Below are positions 1 to 9,584 of a stretch of DNA of 64,000 nt, in pieces (position 1 is the first letter of the stretch; every line of letters starts with the position of its first letter). The stretch spans positions 1 to 64,000 of the forward strand of contig DATJTW010000065.1 of the NCBI GenBank assembly GCA_035502995.1, read 5' to 3'. The position numbers and the translations under genes are program-made. The notes beneath the pieces are model-generated. The model worked only from the letters and a program-made list of their open reading frames with translations, was not told the origin of the DNA and did not search any database. Origin of the DNA: CADEED01 sp035502995 (GTDB lineage Bacteria; Pseudomonadota; Gammaproteobacteria; Steroidobacterales; Steroidobacteraceae).

Positions 1-2136
1 GATGTCGAACTACCGCCGCTGAAGGTCGCGGCGCGCGTCGCCGCGCCCGGGTTCGCGATCCTGCGCGCGCCGGAGCTGCTGGCGGATCCGGACACCGGGA
101 AAGCTTCCGATCCGGTCGAGCTGATCACCGTGGCGAACCCCGAGGCCGCGGAGCCGGAAGCCGCGGAGCAGGTCGCCGGGCCCGACGTCGATGTCGCCGC
201 GCCGGTAGTTAGTGAGCCCGTGCCGGTGATGGCGCGCGCGGCGGCCGCTGCGCCGCCCGAACCTGCCGCGGTAGCGGCGACGCCGCCACCGTCACCGCCG
301 CGAACGCTGACGCCGCCGGACCCCGCGCGACATGCGTCACCCGCGAGCTCGATGTCCGCCGAGGTGCCGGTGCTCCAGCTCGCCGGCGTGTCGAGCCTCA
401 CGCCGCCGCCGGGACTGCCGCCCGAGCGGTCGACACCGCCGGCCGCCGTCGTCACGGCACCATCCGCCTTCCGCTGGCAGGACCTCGCGTGGCTCGCGCT
501 GGCGTTGTTCGTGATCATCGGCACCGGCCTCGGCATCCGCGATCCGTGGCCCGCGGACGAGCCGCGATTTGCGGCCGTGGCGCGCGACATGGTGCTGTCG
601 CACGAATGGCTGTTCCCGCGCGTCGGCGGCGATCTCTACCAGGATAAGCCGCCGCTGTTCTTCTGGTTGCTCGCGATCGGCTACACGCTCACCGGCTCGT
701 TGAAGGCGTCGTTCCTGATCCCATCGTTCCTCGCGGCCGGCGGCGTGATGTTCTGCGTCTACGATCTCGGCCGGCGGCTCGTCGGCCGCGGTGCCGGGCT
801 CGCGTCCGCGATCCTCGTCTGCTGCACGCTGCAATTCCTCGTGACGATGCGTGGCGCGCAGATCGATCCGCTGTTGTGTTTCATGACCACGTTCTCGCTG
901 TACGCGCTGCTGCGGCACCTGCTGCTCGGCCCCGCGTGGGGCTGGTACGCACTGGGTGGTTTGTTCGCCGGCCTCGGAGTCATCACGAAGGGAGTCGGGT
1001 TCCTGCCGATGCTGGCGTTGATCCCGTTCTTCGCGATGCGCGCGTTCCGGTGGAACCACCTGCCGGTGCTCGACGCGGGGAAGGGCGGCTGGCGCTGGTG
1101 GCTCGCGCCCCTCGCGATGTTCGCCGGCATCTGCCTGTGGTTCGTCCCGATGCTGCTCGCGGTCGCCGCGCACGGTCCGGGCGAATACACGGCGTATCGC
1201 GACGAGATCCTGTTCCGCCAGACCGTCGGCCGCTACGCCGCGGCCTGGCACCACGTCAAAGGCTGGTACTACTTCCTCGTCGAAGTGATCCCGCCGCTGT
1301 GGTTGCCGTGGAGCCTGCTGCTGTTCTGGCTGGTGCCCGGTTTCAAACGCGCGTGGACCGCGCGCGACGCGCGTGTCTGGCTGCCGCTGTGCTGGGTGAT
1401 GCTGGTGCTGCTGTTCTTCTCCGCGAGCCCCGGCAAGCGTGGTGTGTACGTGAACCCCGCGATCCCCGGCCTCGCGATCGCCGCGCTGCCGCTGATCGAA
1501 GGCGTGCTCGCGCGCCGTGGCGTGCGCATCGCCAGCATCGCGTTCGCGGCGCTGATGTTCATTGCCGGCCTCGCGTTGTGGATCGTGCCGATGTTCCGCG
1601 CGCTGCCGATCGAGTGGATCCCGCCGATGTTGCCGTTCGTCGTGACGTCGGCCGTGTTGATCGTGCTCGCGCTGTGGCGCAAGCCCGTGGCCGCGTTCGC
1701 CGCGTCACTCGGCGCGCTGGCGATCTGGTTCTCGTACTGGGTGGCGCCCGAGATGAACGGCGAACGATCGGGCAGCGATTTCACGCGCGGCGTGCTGACG
1801 CAGGTGGCGGCCGACGAACAGCTCGCGCTGGTCGCGTACAAGGAACAGTTCCTGCTGTATCTCGATCGTCCGACGGTCAACTTCGGACACCGGCGCTTCC
1901 TCGAAGGGCCGCAGGAATCGTTCGACGCCGCGGCCTGGCTCGACGGCATGCCGAACCGCGTGCTGCTCGTGCCCCAGGACCAGCTGTCGCCGTGCTTCAT
2001 GCTCAATACGCGGCTGGCGGGTGAGGCCTCCGGCGAGCGCTGGTATCTCGTGCGGTCGCCGGCCGACGAGTCCTGCGCGAAGCGGGGCAACGCCAAGCGC
2101 GCGATCTACTACCAGCCCGACCACCAAAGCCGCTGA
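1..2136 (+). CDS. PMT/ArnT-like membrane glycosyltransferase, 5' end outside window
   Basis: The reading frame is open from the first base, so the true start lies upstream and 711 residues are visible. The family moves a sugar from a polyprenyl-phosphate donor onto an acceptor at the periplasmic face of the inner membrane. After about 160 residues that are soluble and very rich in Ala and Pro come roughly a dozen membrane segments. The first periplasmic loop shows the family signature DPWPADEPRFA, where the acidic pair is expected to be catalytic, followed by DKPPLFFWL. A hydrophilic C-terminal domain ends at residue 711. The low-complexity N-terminal extension is unusual, because most ArnT relatives begin close to the first membrane helix. 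A GTG codon at position 130 would give 668 residues, but nothing marks it as the start. The exact acceptor cannot be told. Confidence 0.8.
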   Translation, partial: DVELPPLKVAARVAAPGFAILRAPELLADPDTGKASDPVELITVANPEAAEPEAAEQVAGPDVDVAAPVVSEPVPVMARAAAAAPPEPAAVAATPPPSPPRTLTPPDPARHASPASSMSAEVPVLQLAGVSSLTPPPGLPPERSTPPAAVVTAPSAFRWQDLAWLALALFVIIGTGLGIRDPWPADEPRFAAVARDMVLSHEWLFPRVGGDLYQDKPPLFFWLLAIGYTLTGSLKASFLIPSFLAAGGVMFCVYDLGRRLVGRGAGLASAILVCCTLQFLVTMRGAQIDPLLCFMTTFSLYALLRHLLLGPAWGWYALGGLFAGLGVITKGVGFLPMLALIPFFAMRAFRWNHLPVLDAGKGGWRWWLAPLAMFAGICLWFVPMLLAVAAHGPGEYTAYRDEILFRQTVGRYAAAWHHVKGWYYFLVEVIPPLWLPWSLLLFWLVPGFKRAWTARDARVWLPLCWVMLVLLFFSASPGKRGVYVNPAIPGLAIAALPLIEGVLARRGVRIASIAFAALMFIAGLALWIVPMFRALPIEWIPPMLPFVVTSAVLIVLALWRKPVAAFAASLGALAIWFSYWVAPEMNGERSGSDFTRGVLTQVAADEQLALVAYKEQFLLYLDRPTVNFGHRRFLEGPQESFDAAAWLDGMPNRVLLVPQDQLSPCFMLNTRLAGEASGERWYLVRSPADESCAKRGNAKRAIYYQPDHQSR

Positions 2137-2330
2137 TCCGATCGATTGATCGAGATTCATACAGCCTCGCCGCAAGGCGTTGCGAGTCATTCCCTTTGAG
2201 CCGCCTGCACTTAGCTTGTGTTCCTAAATCGTTGTGACAGAATGCTTCGCAACTTTGGGAGAGGTCAGGCGTCGGAATCTGTGGTGCGCGTTCGAGCCAC
2301 CGGGGTTTTCACGCGCTAGCGTGCAGAAGA

Positions 2331-5006
2331 GTGGCTCAAGCACCTGAACATCCTCACGATCTGACGGCGTCCGATGTCTTTTCGACCGGCGTCTGGTCCG
2401 CCCGTGGCGGCAAGCAGACGCTCGGCGTCGACATCGCCTGTACCAAGATCGCCGTCGACCTCCAGAACGTGCGCCGCGGGCAGGTCGAGAACACGATCCG
2501 CGAGTCGCTGAATTCCCTGCGTGATTCCTGCGGTGTCGACACGGCCTTCGTCTGGCTGTTCGGACCCGACGGCAACACCATCCACGAGGTCTACGCCGCC
2601 CACGGTGCGCTGGCGCAATGCCGCGTCGAAGCCTGGCGCAGCACCTCGCTGGACACCTATCCCTGGCTCAAGGGCCGTCTCGAACACCTGCGTCTCTCCG
2701 AGATCCGCGACAGCGCGACGCCGCGCAAGGACCAAGTTGCCGAAAGCCGGCGGCTCGCGGAGCTGTCGATCGGCTCGGTCCTGATGATCGCGATCCGCGT
2801 CGCCGGGCAGCCGGCCGGCATCATGGGCCTCGCGAACGCGCTGCCGCGCGGCGCGTGGGACGTGAACCTGCAGCTGTTGCTGAAGCTCCTCGGCAATTCG
2901 CTCGGCACCGGCCTCGAACGCCTGCGCGTCGAGCACCGGCTGCACAAGCTGGAAGAGCGACTAGAACTCGCGCAGGGCGCCGCCAACGACGGCCTCTGGG
3001 ATTTCGACATCGAGAGCAACGAGGTCCACTTCTCGCCGCGCTGGAAGCAGATGCTGGGTTATCCCATCGACGCGCAGCTCGATTCGCCGGACTGGCGCAG
3101 CCTCGTGCATCCGGAAGACATGTCGCGCGTGCAGAGCGCGATCCGCGACCACGTCGCCGGCAAGTCGCCGATCTTCGAATCCGTCCACCGCATGAAGCAC
3201 CGCAACGGTGACTGGCGCTGGGTAGTGAGCCGCGCCAAGGCGCGCGTCGACGAACACGGGCGCCTGCTGCGCCTGGTCGGTGTCGAGCTCGACATCACCG
3301 AACGCAAGCTCTACGAAGAGGCGCTGTTCCGCGAGAAGGAATCCGCGCAGATCACGCTGCAGTCGATCGGTGACGGCGTGATCACGACCGACGCGAACAG
3401 CACGGTCGACTACATCAATCCCGTGGCCGAGCAGCTCACCGGCTGGCGCCTGGAAGACGCGATGGGGCGGCCCATCGAAGAGATCTACCGCGCGTTCCAC
3501 GAAGAGACCTGCGAGCCGCTGGAGAATCCGCTGAGCGTCTCGATCCGCCGCACGCGGCCGATCAAGAGCGTCCGCCCGATGTTGCTGATCCGCCGTGACG
3601 GCAACGAGCTGTACGTCGAGAGCACCGCGGCGCCGATCCGTGACGGTGCCGGCCAGGTGTCCGGCGGCGTGCTCGTGTTCCACGACGTGACCGAGTCGCG
3701 CGAGCTGAATCGCCGCCTCTCGTACCACGCGTCGCATGACCTGCTGACCGGCCTCGTGAATCGCCGCGAATTCGAGAGCCGCGTCGAGCGCTCGCTGAAG
3801 AGCGCGAAGGCGCGCGAGTCGTCGTATGCGCTGTGTTACCTCGACATCGACCAGTTCAAGATCATCAACGACACCTGCGGCCACTCCGCGGGTGACGTGT
3901 TGCTGGGCCAGGTCGGCGCGCTGCTGAAGAGCAAGGTGCGCTGGCGCGACACGTTGGCGCGCCTCGGCGGCGACGAGTTCGGCATCCTGCTCGAAGCCTG
4001 CTCGCTGGACGAGGCGCTGCGCACGGCCGAAGTGCTGCGCGAGGCCGTCCGCAATTTCCGTTTCACGTGGGAAGACCGCGTGTTCCGTCTCGGCGCGTCC
4101 GTCGGCGTGGTGCCGATTGCCGCGGACAACGAAGACGTGGCGTCGATCCTGTCGGCCGCGGACAGCGCCTGCGCTGCCGCCAAGGAATCCGGCCGCAACC
4201 GCGTGCACAGCTTCGCGGAGAACGACATCGAGCTGATGCGCCGTCGCCGCGAGATGCAGTGGGCCGCGCGCATCAACTCGGCGCTGGAAGAGGGCCGCTT
4301 CGAGCTGTATCGCATGCAGATCCAGCCGCTGCAGCGGAACGAGCCCGGCCAGCACTACGAGCTGCTGCTGCGCATGCGCGATGAATCGGGCCGCATGGTG
4401 TCGCCCGACAACTTCATCGCCGCCGCCGAACGTTACGGCCTCACGCCGGCGATCGATCGCTGGGTCATCGAAGCCGCGCTGCGCTGGCTGGTCAGCGAGG
4501 CGGACGAGCGCGAGAAACTCGCGATGTGCTCGATCAATCTCTCGGGCCAGAGCCTGGGCGACGACAAGTTCCTGCCGTTCGTCATCGAGCAGTTCCAGAA
4601 GAGCGGCATCGACGCGTCGAAGATCTGCTTCGAGATCACGGAGACGGCCGCGGTCGCGAGCTTCAGCCAGGCGAACCGTTTTATCCAGGCGCTGCGCGAG
4701 CTCGGTTGCCGCTTCGCGCTCGACGACTTCGGCACGGGCCTGAGTTCGTTCGGTTACCTCAAGCATTTCCCCGTCGACTTCCTGAAGATCGACGGCTCGT
4801 TCGTGCGCGAGATCCTGCACGACCCGATCGATCGCGAGATGGTGCGGTCGATCAACGAGATCGGCCACCTCACCGGCAAGAAGACGATCGCGGAGTTCGC
4901 GGAGAACGCCGAGATCATCCAGATGCTGACGTCGCTGGGTGTGGATTACGCGCAGGGTTACGGGATCGCCCAGCCGCAGCGCGTGTTGAAGGCCGTCAAC
5001 GCGTAA
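2331..5006 (+). CDS. GAF-PAS-PAS-GGDEF-EAL cyclic-di-GMP signalling protein
   Basis: This 891-residue protein has no membrane segment. A GAF-like region (about 45-200) and two PAS domains (about 210-330 and 340-460) precede GGDEF and EAL domains, so it should make or break c-di-GMP in the cytosol in response to a sensed signal. The cyclase motif is intact (RLGGDEF, GGDEF at 546-550). In the phosphodiesterase domain the signature reads ELLLRM at about 677, so the metal-binding Glu is kept although the EAL triplet is not. DDFGTG, EITET and KIDGSF are all present, and the usual AEGVE is AEFAEN. That pattern fits an active phosphodiesterase with a possibly regulatory GGDEF, but net activity is open. 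The GTG start at 2331 has only a weak purine-rich site before it. A repeat element follows the stop directly. Confidence 0.9.
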   Translation: MAQAPEHPHDLTASDVFSTGVWSARGGKQTLGVDIACTKIAVDLQNVRRGQVENTIRESLNSLRDSCGVDTAFVWLFGPDGNTIHEVYAAHGALAQCRVEAWRSTSLDTYPWLKGRLEHLRLSEIRDSATPRKDQVAESRRLAELSIGSVLMIAIRVAGQPAGIMGLANALPRGAWDVNLQLLLKLLGNSLGTGLERLRVEHRLHKLEERLELAQGAANDGLWDFDIESNEVHFSPRWKQMLGYPIDAQLDSPDWRSLVHPEDMSRVQSAIRDHVAGKSPIFESVHRMKHRNGDWRWVVSRAKARVDEHGRLLRLVGVELDITERKLYEEALFREKESAQITLQSIGDGVITTDANSTVDYINPVAEQLTGWRLEDAMGRPIEEIYRAFHEETCEPLENPLSVSIRRTRPIKSVRPMLLIRRDGNELYVESTAAPIRDGAGQVSGGVLVFHDVTESRELNRRLSYHASHDLLTGLVNRREFESRVERSLKSAKARESSYALCYLDIDQFKIINDTCGHSAGDVLLGQVGALLKSKVRWRDTLARLGGDEFGILLEACSLDEALRTAEVLREAVRNFRFTWEDRVFRLGASVGVVPIAADNEDVASILSAADSACAAAKESGRNRVHSFAENDIELMRRRREMQWAARINSALEEGRFELYRMQIQPLQRNEPGQHYELLLRMRDESGRMVSPDNFIAAAERYGLTPAIDRWVIEAALRWLVSEADEREKLAMCSINLSGQSLGDDKFLPFVIEQFQKSGIDASKICFEITETAAVASFSQANRFIQALRELGCRFALDDFGTGLSSFGYLKHFPVDFLKIDGSFVREILHDPIDREMVRSINEIGHLTGKKTIAEFAENAEIIQMLTSLGVDYAQGYGIAQPQRVLKAVNA

Positions 5007-5045
5007 ATGGGGACAGTCCCCGTTTCCTGGCAAAAGGGGACAGTC
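5007..5045 (+). repeat. REP-like dispersed element, copy 1
   Basis: This 39-base element starts with ATGGGGACAGTCCCC directly after the TAA stop of the GGDEF-EAL gene and ends with AAAAGGGGACAGTC. The first part is a 13-base perfect dyad. Its right half can also pair with the second GGGGAC block to give a stem of about 10 bp with one mismatch and a 14-base loop. Near-identical 39-mers lie at 33415, 34023 and 39452, with variants at 34963, 44011 and 59640. Confidence 0.75.
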
Positions 5046-5078
5046 ACCTCTTAGACTCCACCGGTCACCGGGGGAGCC

Positions 5079-6029
5079 ATGAACAGCCGTCACGCTTTGC
5101 TACTCGTGCTCGTCGCGCCGTTCGCGCACGCTGCCAATACCGCGAATGTTTCCTGCGACCGCGCCTGCCTGACTACTCTCGCCGACCGCTACCTCGCCGC
5201 GCTGGTCGCACACGACCCGTCGAAGGCGCCGTTGGCGCGCGACGTGAAGATCGTCGAGAACATCCACCGCATCCAGCCGGGTGACGGGTTGTGGAAGACC
5301 GCGTCGGCGGTGCCGACGACGTTCCGGATCGTCGTGCCCGACGTCGTCGCGCAGCAGGTGGGCGAGCTCGCGGTGATGCAGGAAGAGGGCAGGCCGATCC
5401 AGCTCGGCCTGCGACTGAAGCTCGAGGGCGGCAGGATCACGGAGGCCGAGCATGTCGTGGTCCACAAGTTGCGCGACGAGGTGATGGTCAACCTGCAATC
5501 GCCGCGGCTCGCGCTGACCAGTCCCGTCATCGATCCGTATCGCGACGCGCGCGGCCGGCTGCTCGCCATCGGCGCGTCCTACTACGACGCGCTCGATCTG
5601 AACAACGGCTCGCTGGCCCCGTTCGCCGACGACTGCGTGCGCTTCGAGAATGGCGGGCAGGCCGTGCGCAAACCCGTGCCGCCGGGCCCGAGCGACGACG
5701 ACTTCGCACCGTTCGGCGCGATGAGCTGCGCCGCGCAGCTCGATTCGCAGGTCATGTCGTACATCACGCGCATCGACGATCGCCGCGTGTGGATCGCCGA
5801 CGAGCAGAACGGGCTGGTGTTCGGCCTCTCGCATTTCCGCCACGCGATGGACAAGCAGGAGATCGCGGTCTACGGCGTGCCGGGGGTGGCGACGCGCAAG
5901 CTGCCGTACCAACCGTTCGATCTGCCAGCCGTGCACGTGTTCAAGATCTGGGGCGGGAAGATCCACGAGATCGAGGCGATCGGATTCCTCGCGCCGTTCG
6001 AATCGCCGACCGGATGGGAGTTACCGTGA
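5079..6029 (+). CDS. Secreted NTF2-like (SnoaL-fold) protein of unknown function
   Basis: The 316-residue product opens with a signal peptide (MNSRHALLLVLVAPFAHA) and has two similar halves. Each half starts with a helix such as LADRYLAALVAHDP or ASYYDALDLNNG and ends in a strand-rich part, which is the look of a tandem NTF2-like fold. The C-terminal pattern VHVFKIWGGKIHEIEAIG is typical of such proteins. A strong GGGGGAG site precedes the ATG. The stop overlaps the GTG start of the GH95 fucosidase gene by 4 bases, so the two are probably cotranslated and may act on the same extracellular material. No catalytic residues can be named, and the enzyme or binding role is unknown. Confidence 0.75.
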   Translation: MNSRHALLLVLVAPFAHAANTANVSCDRACLTTLADRYLAALVAHDPSKAPLARDVKIVENIHRIQPGDGLWKTASAVPTTFRIVVPDVVAQQVGELAVMQEEGRPIQLGLRLKLEGGRITEAEHVVVHKLRDEVMVNLQSPRLALTSPVIDPYRDARGRLLAIGASYYDALDLNNGSLAPFADDCVRFENGGQAVRKPVPPGPSDDDFAPFGAMSCAAQLDSQVMSYITRIDDRRVWIADEQNGLVFGLSHFRHAMDKQEIAVYGVPGVATRKLPYQPFDLPAVHVFKIWGGKIHEIEAIGFLAPFESPTGWELP

Positions 6030-8431
6030 AATCAGGGTACGTCCCCATTTTGCTGTTGACACTCTGCGCGCCGGCTTTCGCAGACCGCCTCGCGCCCGAC
6101 GCCGTGCCGCTGCAGACGCTGTGGTACGACAAGCCCGCTCTCGACTGGGAAAAGGAAGCGCTGCCGATCGGCAACGGCCGCATCGGCGCCATGGTGTTCG
6201 GCGGCGTCGACTCCGAGCGGCTGCAGATCTCAGAGAAATCCTTGTGGACCGGCGGCCCGGGCAGCGACGGTGGCTACGACTACGGCCTGCCCAAGGACTC
6301 CCAGGCGGCCGCGATGCGCGCCGTCGGCAAGAAGCTCGTCGACGGCGCCACGCTGGCGCCCGACGAAGTGGCCAAACTACTCGGCCGCAAGATGCACAAC
6401 TACGGCGACTATCAGAGCTTCGGCGACCTCGTCATCGAGCGCATCGGCGATGCCGCGCCGGCCACCGACTACCGGCGCGAGCTCGATCTCTACGACGGCC
6501 TGTCCCGCGTCTCGTTCACGCAGGCCGGACAGAAGATCACGCGCGAATATTTCGTGTCGTATCCCGACCAGGTGCTGGTCGCGCAGCTGGCGTCCACCGG
6601 CAAACAGAAGCTGCGCATCCGGCTCGCGGTGCCCGACAACCGCACGATCGAGACGCGCACCGACAAGACGCGCCTGCGCGTCACCGGCGCGCTGAAGTCC
6701 AATGGCCTGAAATACGCGGCCATCCTGCGCGTGATCACCGAGTGCGGCCAGGTGACGGCCGACGAATATTCGCTCATCGTCGACAGCGATTGCCCCGTCA
6801 CCGTCGTGCTCGGCGCGCGCACCAACTACCTGATGCGGTATCCCGACTACCGCGCCGCCGGCGTCGAACCGGCGGACGTCGCGGCGGCCGACGTGCTGAA
6901 GGCCGCGGAGTCGCGCTACGCCGCGCTGCTCGACCGGCACGTCGCCGACCACCAGCACCTGTACGCGTCGTTGTGGCTGAACCTCGGTGCCGACGGCGCG
7001 GCGAACATGCCCACCGACCAGCTGCGCGCGGCGTACGGCGGCGGCGATCCGGCGAACGATCGCCTGCTCGAGACGCTGTATTTCAACTACGGGCGCTATC
7101 TGCTGATCGCCTCGTCGCGGCCCGGCTCGTTGCCCGCGAACCTGCAGGGCGTGTGGAACGACAAGGCCACGCCGCCGTGGAACGCGGACTACCACGTCAA
7201 CATCAACCTGCAGATGAACTACTGGCCGGCGGAGAGCGCGAACCTCGTCGAGACCGTCGGCCCGCTGTTCGATTTCGTCGAGCACCTCGTGCCGCCGGGT
7301 CGCATCGCCGCCGAACGCTACTTCGGTGCGAAGGGCTGGACGCTGTTCCTGAACACGAATGCGTGGGGCTACGTCGGTCCGATCGACTGGCCCACCGCGT
7401 TCTGGCAGCCGGAGGCCTCGGCCTGGCTGGCGCAGCACTACTGGGAACACTATCTGTTCACGCGCGACGACACGTTCCTGCGCAAGCGCGCGTGGCCGGT
7501 GATGAAGGGCGCCGCGGAATTCTGGCTCGACGCGCTGGTGACGGATCCGAAGGACGGCAAGCTCGTCGTCAGCCCCAGCTACTCGCCGGAGCACGGGCCG
7601 TTCACCGCGGGCGCGTCGATGTCGCAGCAGATCGTCGCGGACCTGTTCGACAGCACGCTCGAGGCCGCGCGCCGGCAGGGCGACGCGGAATTCGCGGCAC
7701 GATTGACCGCCGCGCTGGCGAAGCTCGACCGCGGCCTGCGCATCGGCCACTGGGGCCAGCTGCAGGAATGGAAGGCGGATCTCGACGACGCCAAGGAAGA
7801 TCATCGCCACGTCTCGCACCTGTTCGCGCTGCATCCCGGACACGCGATCGATCCCGGGAAGAATCCCGAACTCGCGGCCGCGGCCCGCAAGACGCTCGAT
7901 GCGCGCGGCGACGCCAGCACCGGCTGGAGCCGCGCGTGGAAGATCAACTTCTGGGCACGGCTGCGCGACGGCGACCGTGCGCACAAACTACTCGCCGGGC
8001 TGCTGCGCGATTCGACGCTGCCGAACCTCTGGGACACGCATCCGCCGTTCCAGATCGACGGCAACTTCGGCGCGACGGCCGGTATCGTCGAGATGCTGGT
8101 GCAGAGCCAGGCCGGCGTCATCGACGTGCTGCCGGCGAAACCGGCGGCGTGGCGCGAGGGCAGCGTGCGTGGCATCCGCGTGCGCGGCGATGCGACCGTC
8201 TCGCTGGATTGGGACGCCTGCGGCGCGAAGCGCATCGTCGTGAACACGGGGCATCCCGGACCGTTGACCGTGCGCTCGAACCTCTTCGCGGCGGAGTTCA
8301 AGACCGGCGTCGGCGAGACGCTGCGTGACTTCGCCGAGAAGCCCGTCGCGGACCGCGAGTACTCTTTCAATGGATACCCCGGCGGCTCCTTCACGTTCGC
8401 CCGCGTCGCGACCTGCGCCGACAACCGTTAG
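6026..8431 (+). CDS. GH95-family alpha-L-fucosidase, exported
   Basis: The protein has 801 residues. It probably hydrolyses terminal alpha-1,2-L-fucose (some relatives act on alpha-L-galactose) from plant or host glycans in the periplasm or outside the cell. The N-terminal part PLGNGRIGAMVFGG-like (here PIGNGRIGAMVFGG), the Asn-rich centre VNINLQMNYWPAE, the acid region SPSYSPEHGPF and the late QIDGNFGATAG motif are hallmarks of GH95. I chose the GTG at 6026 because GGGAG lies just upstream and a signal peptide (VKSGYVPILLLTLCAPAFA) follows at once. The frame is open much further upstream, but that part is only the shadow of the previous gene. An in-frame ATG at 6014 is a less likely alternative. 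It overlaps the previous gene by 4 bases. Confidence 0.92.
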   Translation: MKSGYVPILLLTLCAPAFADRLAPDAVPLQTLWYDKPALDWEKEALPIGNGRIGAMVFGGVDSERLQISEKSLWTGGPGSDGGYDYGLPKDSQAAAMRAVGKKLVDGATLAPDEVAKLLGRKMHNYGDYQSFGDLVIERIGDAAPATDYRRELDLYDGLSRVSFTQAGQKITREYFVSYPDQVLVAQLASTGKQKLRIRLAVPDNRTIETRTDKTRLRVTGALKSNGLKYAAILRVITECGQVTADEYSLIVDSDCPVTVVLGARTNYLMRYPDYRAAGVEPADVAAADVLKAAESRYAALLDRHVADHQHLYASLWLNLGADGAANMPTDQLRAAYGGGDPANDRLLETLYFNYGRYLLIASSRPGSLPANLQGVWNDKATPPWNADYHVNINLQMNYWPAESANLVETVGPLFDFVEHLVPPGRIAAERYFGAKGWTLFLNTNAWGYVGPIDWPTAFWQPEASAWLAQHYWEHYLFTRDDTFLRKRAWPVMKGAAEFWLDALVTDPKDGKLVVSPSYSPEHGPFTAGASMSQQIVADLFDSTLEAARRQGDAEFAARLTAALAKLDRGLRIGHWGQLQEWKADLDDAKEDHRHVSHLFALHPGHAIDPGKNPELAAAARKTLDARGDASTGWSRAWKINFWARLRDGDRAHKLLAGLLRDSTLPNLWDTHPPFQIDGNFGATAGIVEMLVQSQAGVIDVLPAKPAAWREGSVRGIRVRGDATVSLDWDACGAKRIVVNTGHPGPLTVRSNLFAAEFKTGVGETLRDFAEKPVADREYSFNGYPGGSFTFARVATCADNR

Positions 8432-8441
8432 TCTTGCCGCC

Positions 8442-9584
8442 ATGAATCCCTACGTCATTCCGTGGATGGACGACGACCTCGAGGTGTTCAAGGACACCGT
8501 CGTCCGCTTCATCGAAAGCGAGATGGTCCCGAACGACACGCGCTGGCGCGAGCAGCACCACGTCGATCGCGAGACCTGGCGCAAGGCCGGCGCGACCGGG
8601 CTGCTGCTGCTCGACGTGCCGGCCGACTACGGCGGTGGCGGCGGCGATTTCCGTCACGAGGCCGTGATGTACACCGAGCTCGCGCGCCGCGGGCTCGGCG
8701 CGTTCGGCCAGGGCGTGCACAGCATGTGCGCGCACTACGTGCTGAATCACGGCACCGAGGAACAGAAGCAGCGCTGGCTGCCGCGCATGGCGGCCGGCGA
8801 GCTGGTCGGCGCCATCTGCATGACCGAGCCCGGCACCGGCTCCGATCTCAAGGGCATCCGCACGCGCGCCGTCAAACAAGGCGACCACTACGTCGTCGAC
8901 GGCGGCAAGACGTTCATCACGAACGGCTGGCTCGCGGGCCTGCTGATGCTGGTCGTGCGCACGGACGCCGACCGCAACAAGGGTCTCTCCATCCTGATGG
9001 TCGAGACGAAGGACCTCGCCGGTTATCGCGTCGGCCGCGTGCTCGACAAGATGGGCCTGCACGGCCAGGACACGTCGGAGCTGTTCTTCGAAGGCGTGCA
9101 GGTGCCGGCCGATTGCCTGCTCGGCGGCGTCGAAGGCGAGGGCATGCACCAGCTGATGCACGACCTGCCGTACGAACGCACGGTGATCGCGGTCGGCGCC
9201 GTCGGCGCGATGGAAGGCGGCATCGACGAGACGCTGAAGTACGTGCGCGAGAGGAAGACCTTCGGCCAGCCCGTGTTCAACTACCAGAACACGCGCTTCA
9301 AGCTCGCCGAGATCGCGAGCATCGCGCGGATCGCGCGCGTGTTCTCGGATCGCTGCGTCGTGGATCTCGTCGCCGGCAAGCTCGACACCGAGACCGCGTC
9401 GATGGCCAAGTGGTGGACGACCGACATGCAGCAGCACGTGCTCGACGAATGCGTGCAGCTGCACGGCGGCTACGGCTACATGAACGAGTATCTCGTGTGC
9501 CGCCTGTTCGCGGACTCGCGCGTGCAGCGCATCTACGGCGGCACGAACGAGATCATGAAAGAGGTCATCGCGCGCGGGCTGTGA
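8442..9584 (+). CDS. Acyl-CoA dehydrogenase
   Basis: This 380-residue flavoenzyme should oxidise an acyl-CoA to the trans-2-enoyl-CoA and pass the electrons to ETF. The FAD/substrate motif CMTEPGTGSDL sits near 127-137, and the C-terminal RIYGGTNEIMK is intact. That last motif has Gly where medium-chain enzymes carry the catalytic Glu. The base is therefore probably Glu245 in DLPYERTVIA, as in long-chain and isovaleryl-CoA types. The ATG at 8442 gives the normal family length. The open frame continues upstream into the GH95 gene only by chance. The next gene starts at the last base of the stop (TGATG). Confidence 0.93.
   Translation: MNPYVIPWMDDDLEVFKDTVVRFIESEMVPNDTRWREQHHVDRETWRKAGATGLLLLDVPADYGGGGGDFRHEAVMYTELARRGLGAFGQGVHSMCAHYVLNHGTEEQKQRWLPRMAAGELVGAICMTEPGTGSDLKGIRTRAVKQGDHYVVDGGKTFITNGWLAGLLMLVVRTDADRNKGLSILMVETKDLAGYRVGRVLDKMGLHGQDTSELFFEGVQVPADCLLGGVEGEGMHQLMHDLPYERTVIAVGAVGAMEGGIDETLKYVRERKTFGQPVFNYQNTRFKLAEIASIARIARVFSDRCVVDLVAGKLDTETASMAKWWTTDMQQHVLDECVQLHGGYGYMNEYLVCRLFADSRVQRIYGGTNEIMKEVIARGL

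Noticed and set aside
337..1254. Long minus-strand frames opposite most genes (for example 2961-5093, 6377-7984 and 12369-14207)
   Set aside because: High GC content leaves stops rare on both strands; these lack domains, ribosome sites and signal peptides.
5291..6025. Upstream extension of the GH95 fucosidase frame (245 extra residues)
   Set aside because: It is the shadow frame of the NTF2-like gene, Arg-rich and without homology-like features; GTG 6026 has a ribosome site and a signal peptide.
6041..6055. Possible partial REP element (GTCCCCATTTTGC)
   Set aside because: It lacks the dyad and the second block, and encodes the signal peptide of GH95.
8325..8441. Longer N-terminus for the acyl-CoA dehydrogenase
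   Set aside because: It overlaps the GH95 coding end and reads as a shadow; ATG 8442 gives the normal length.
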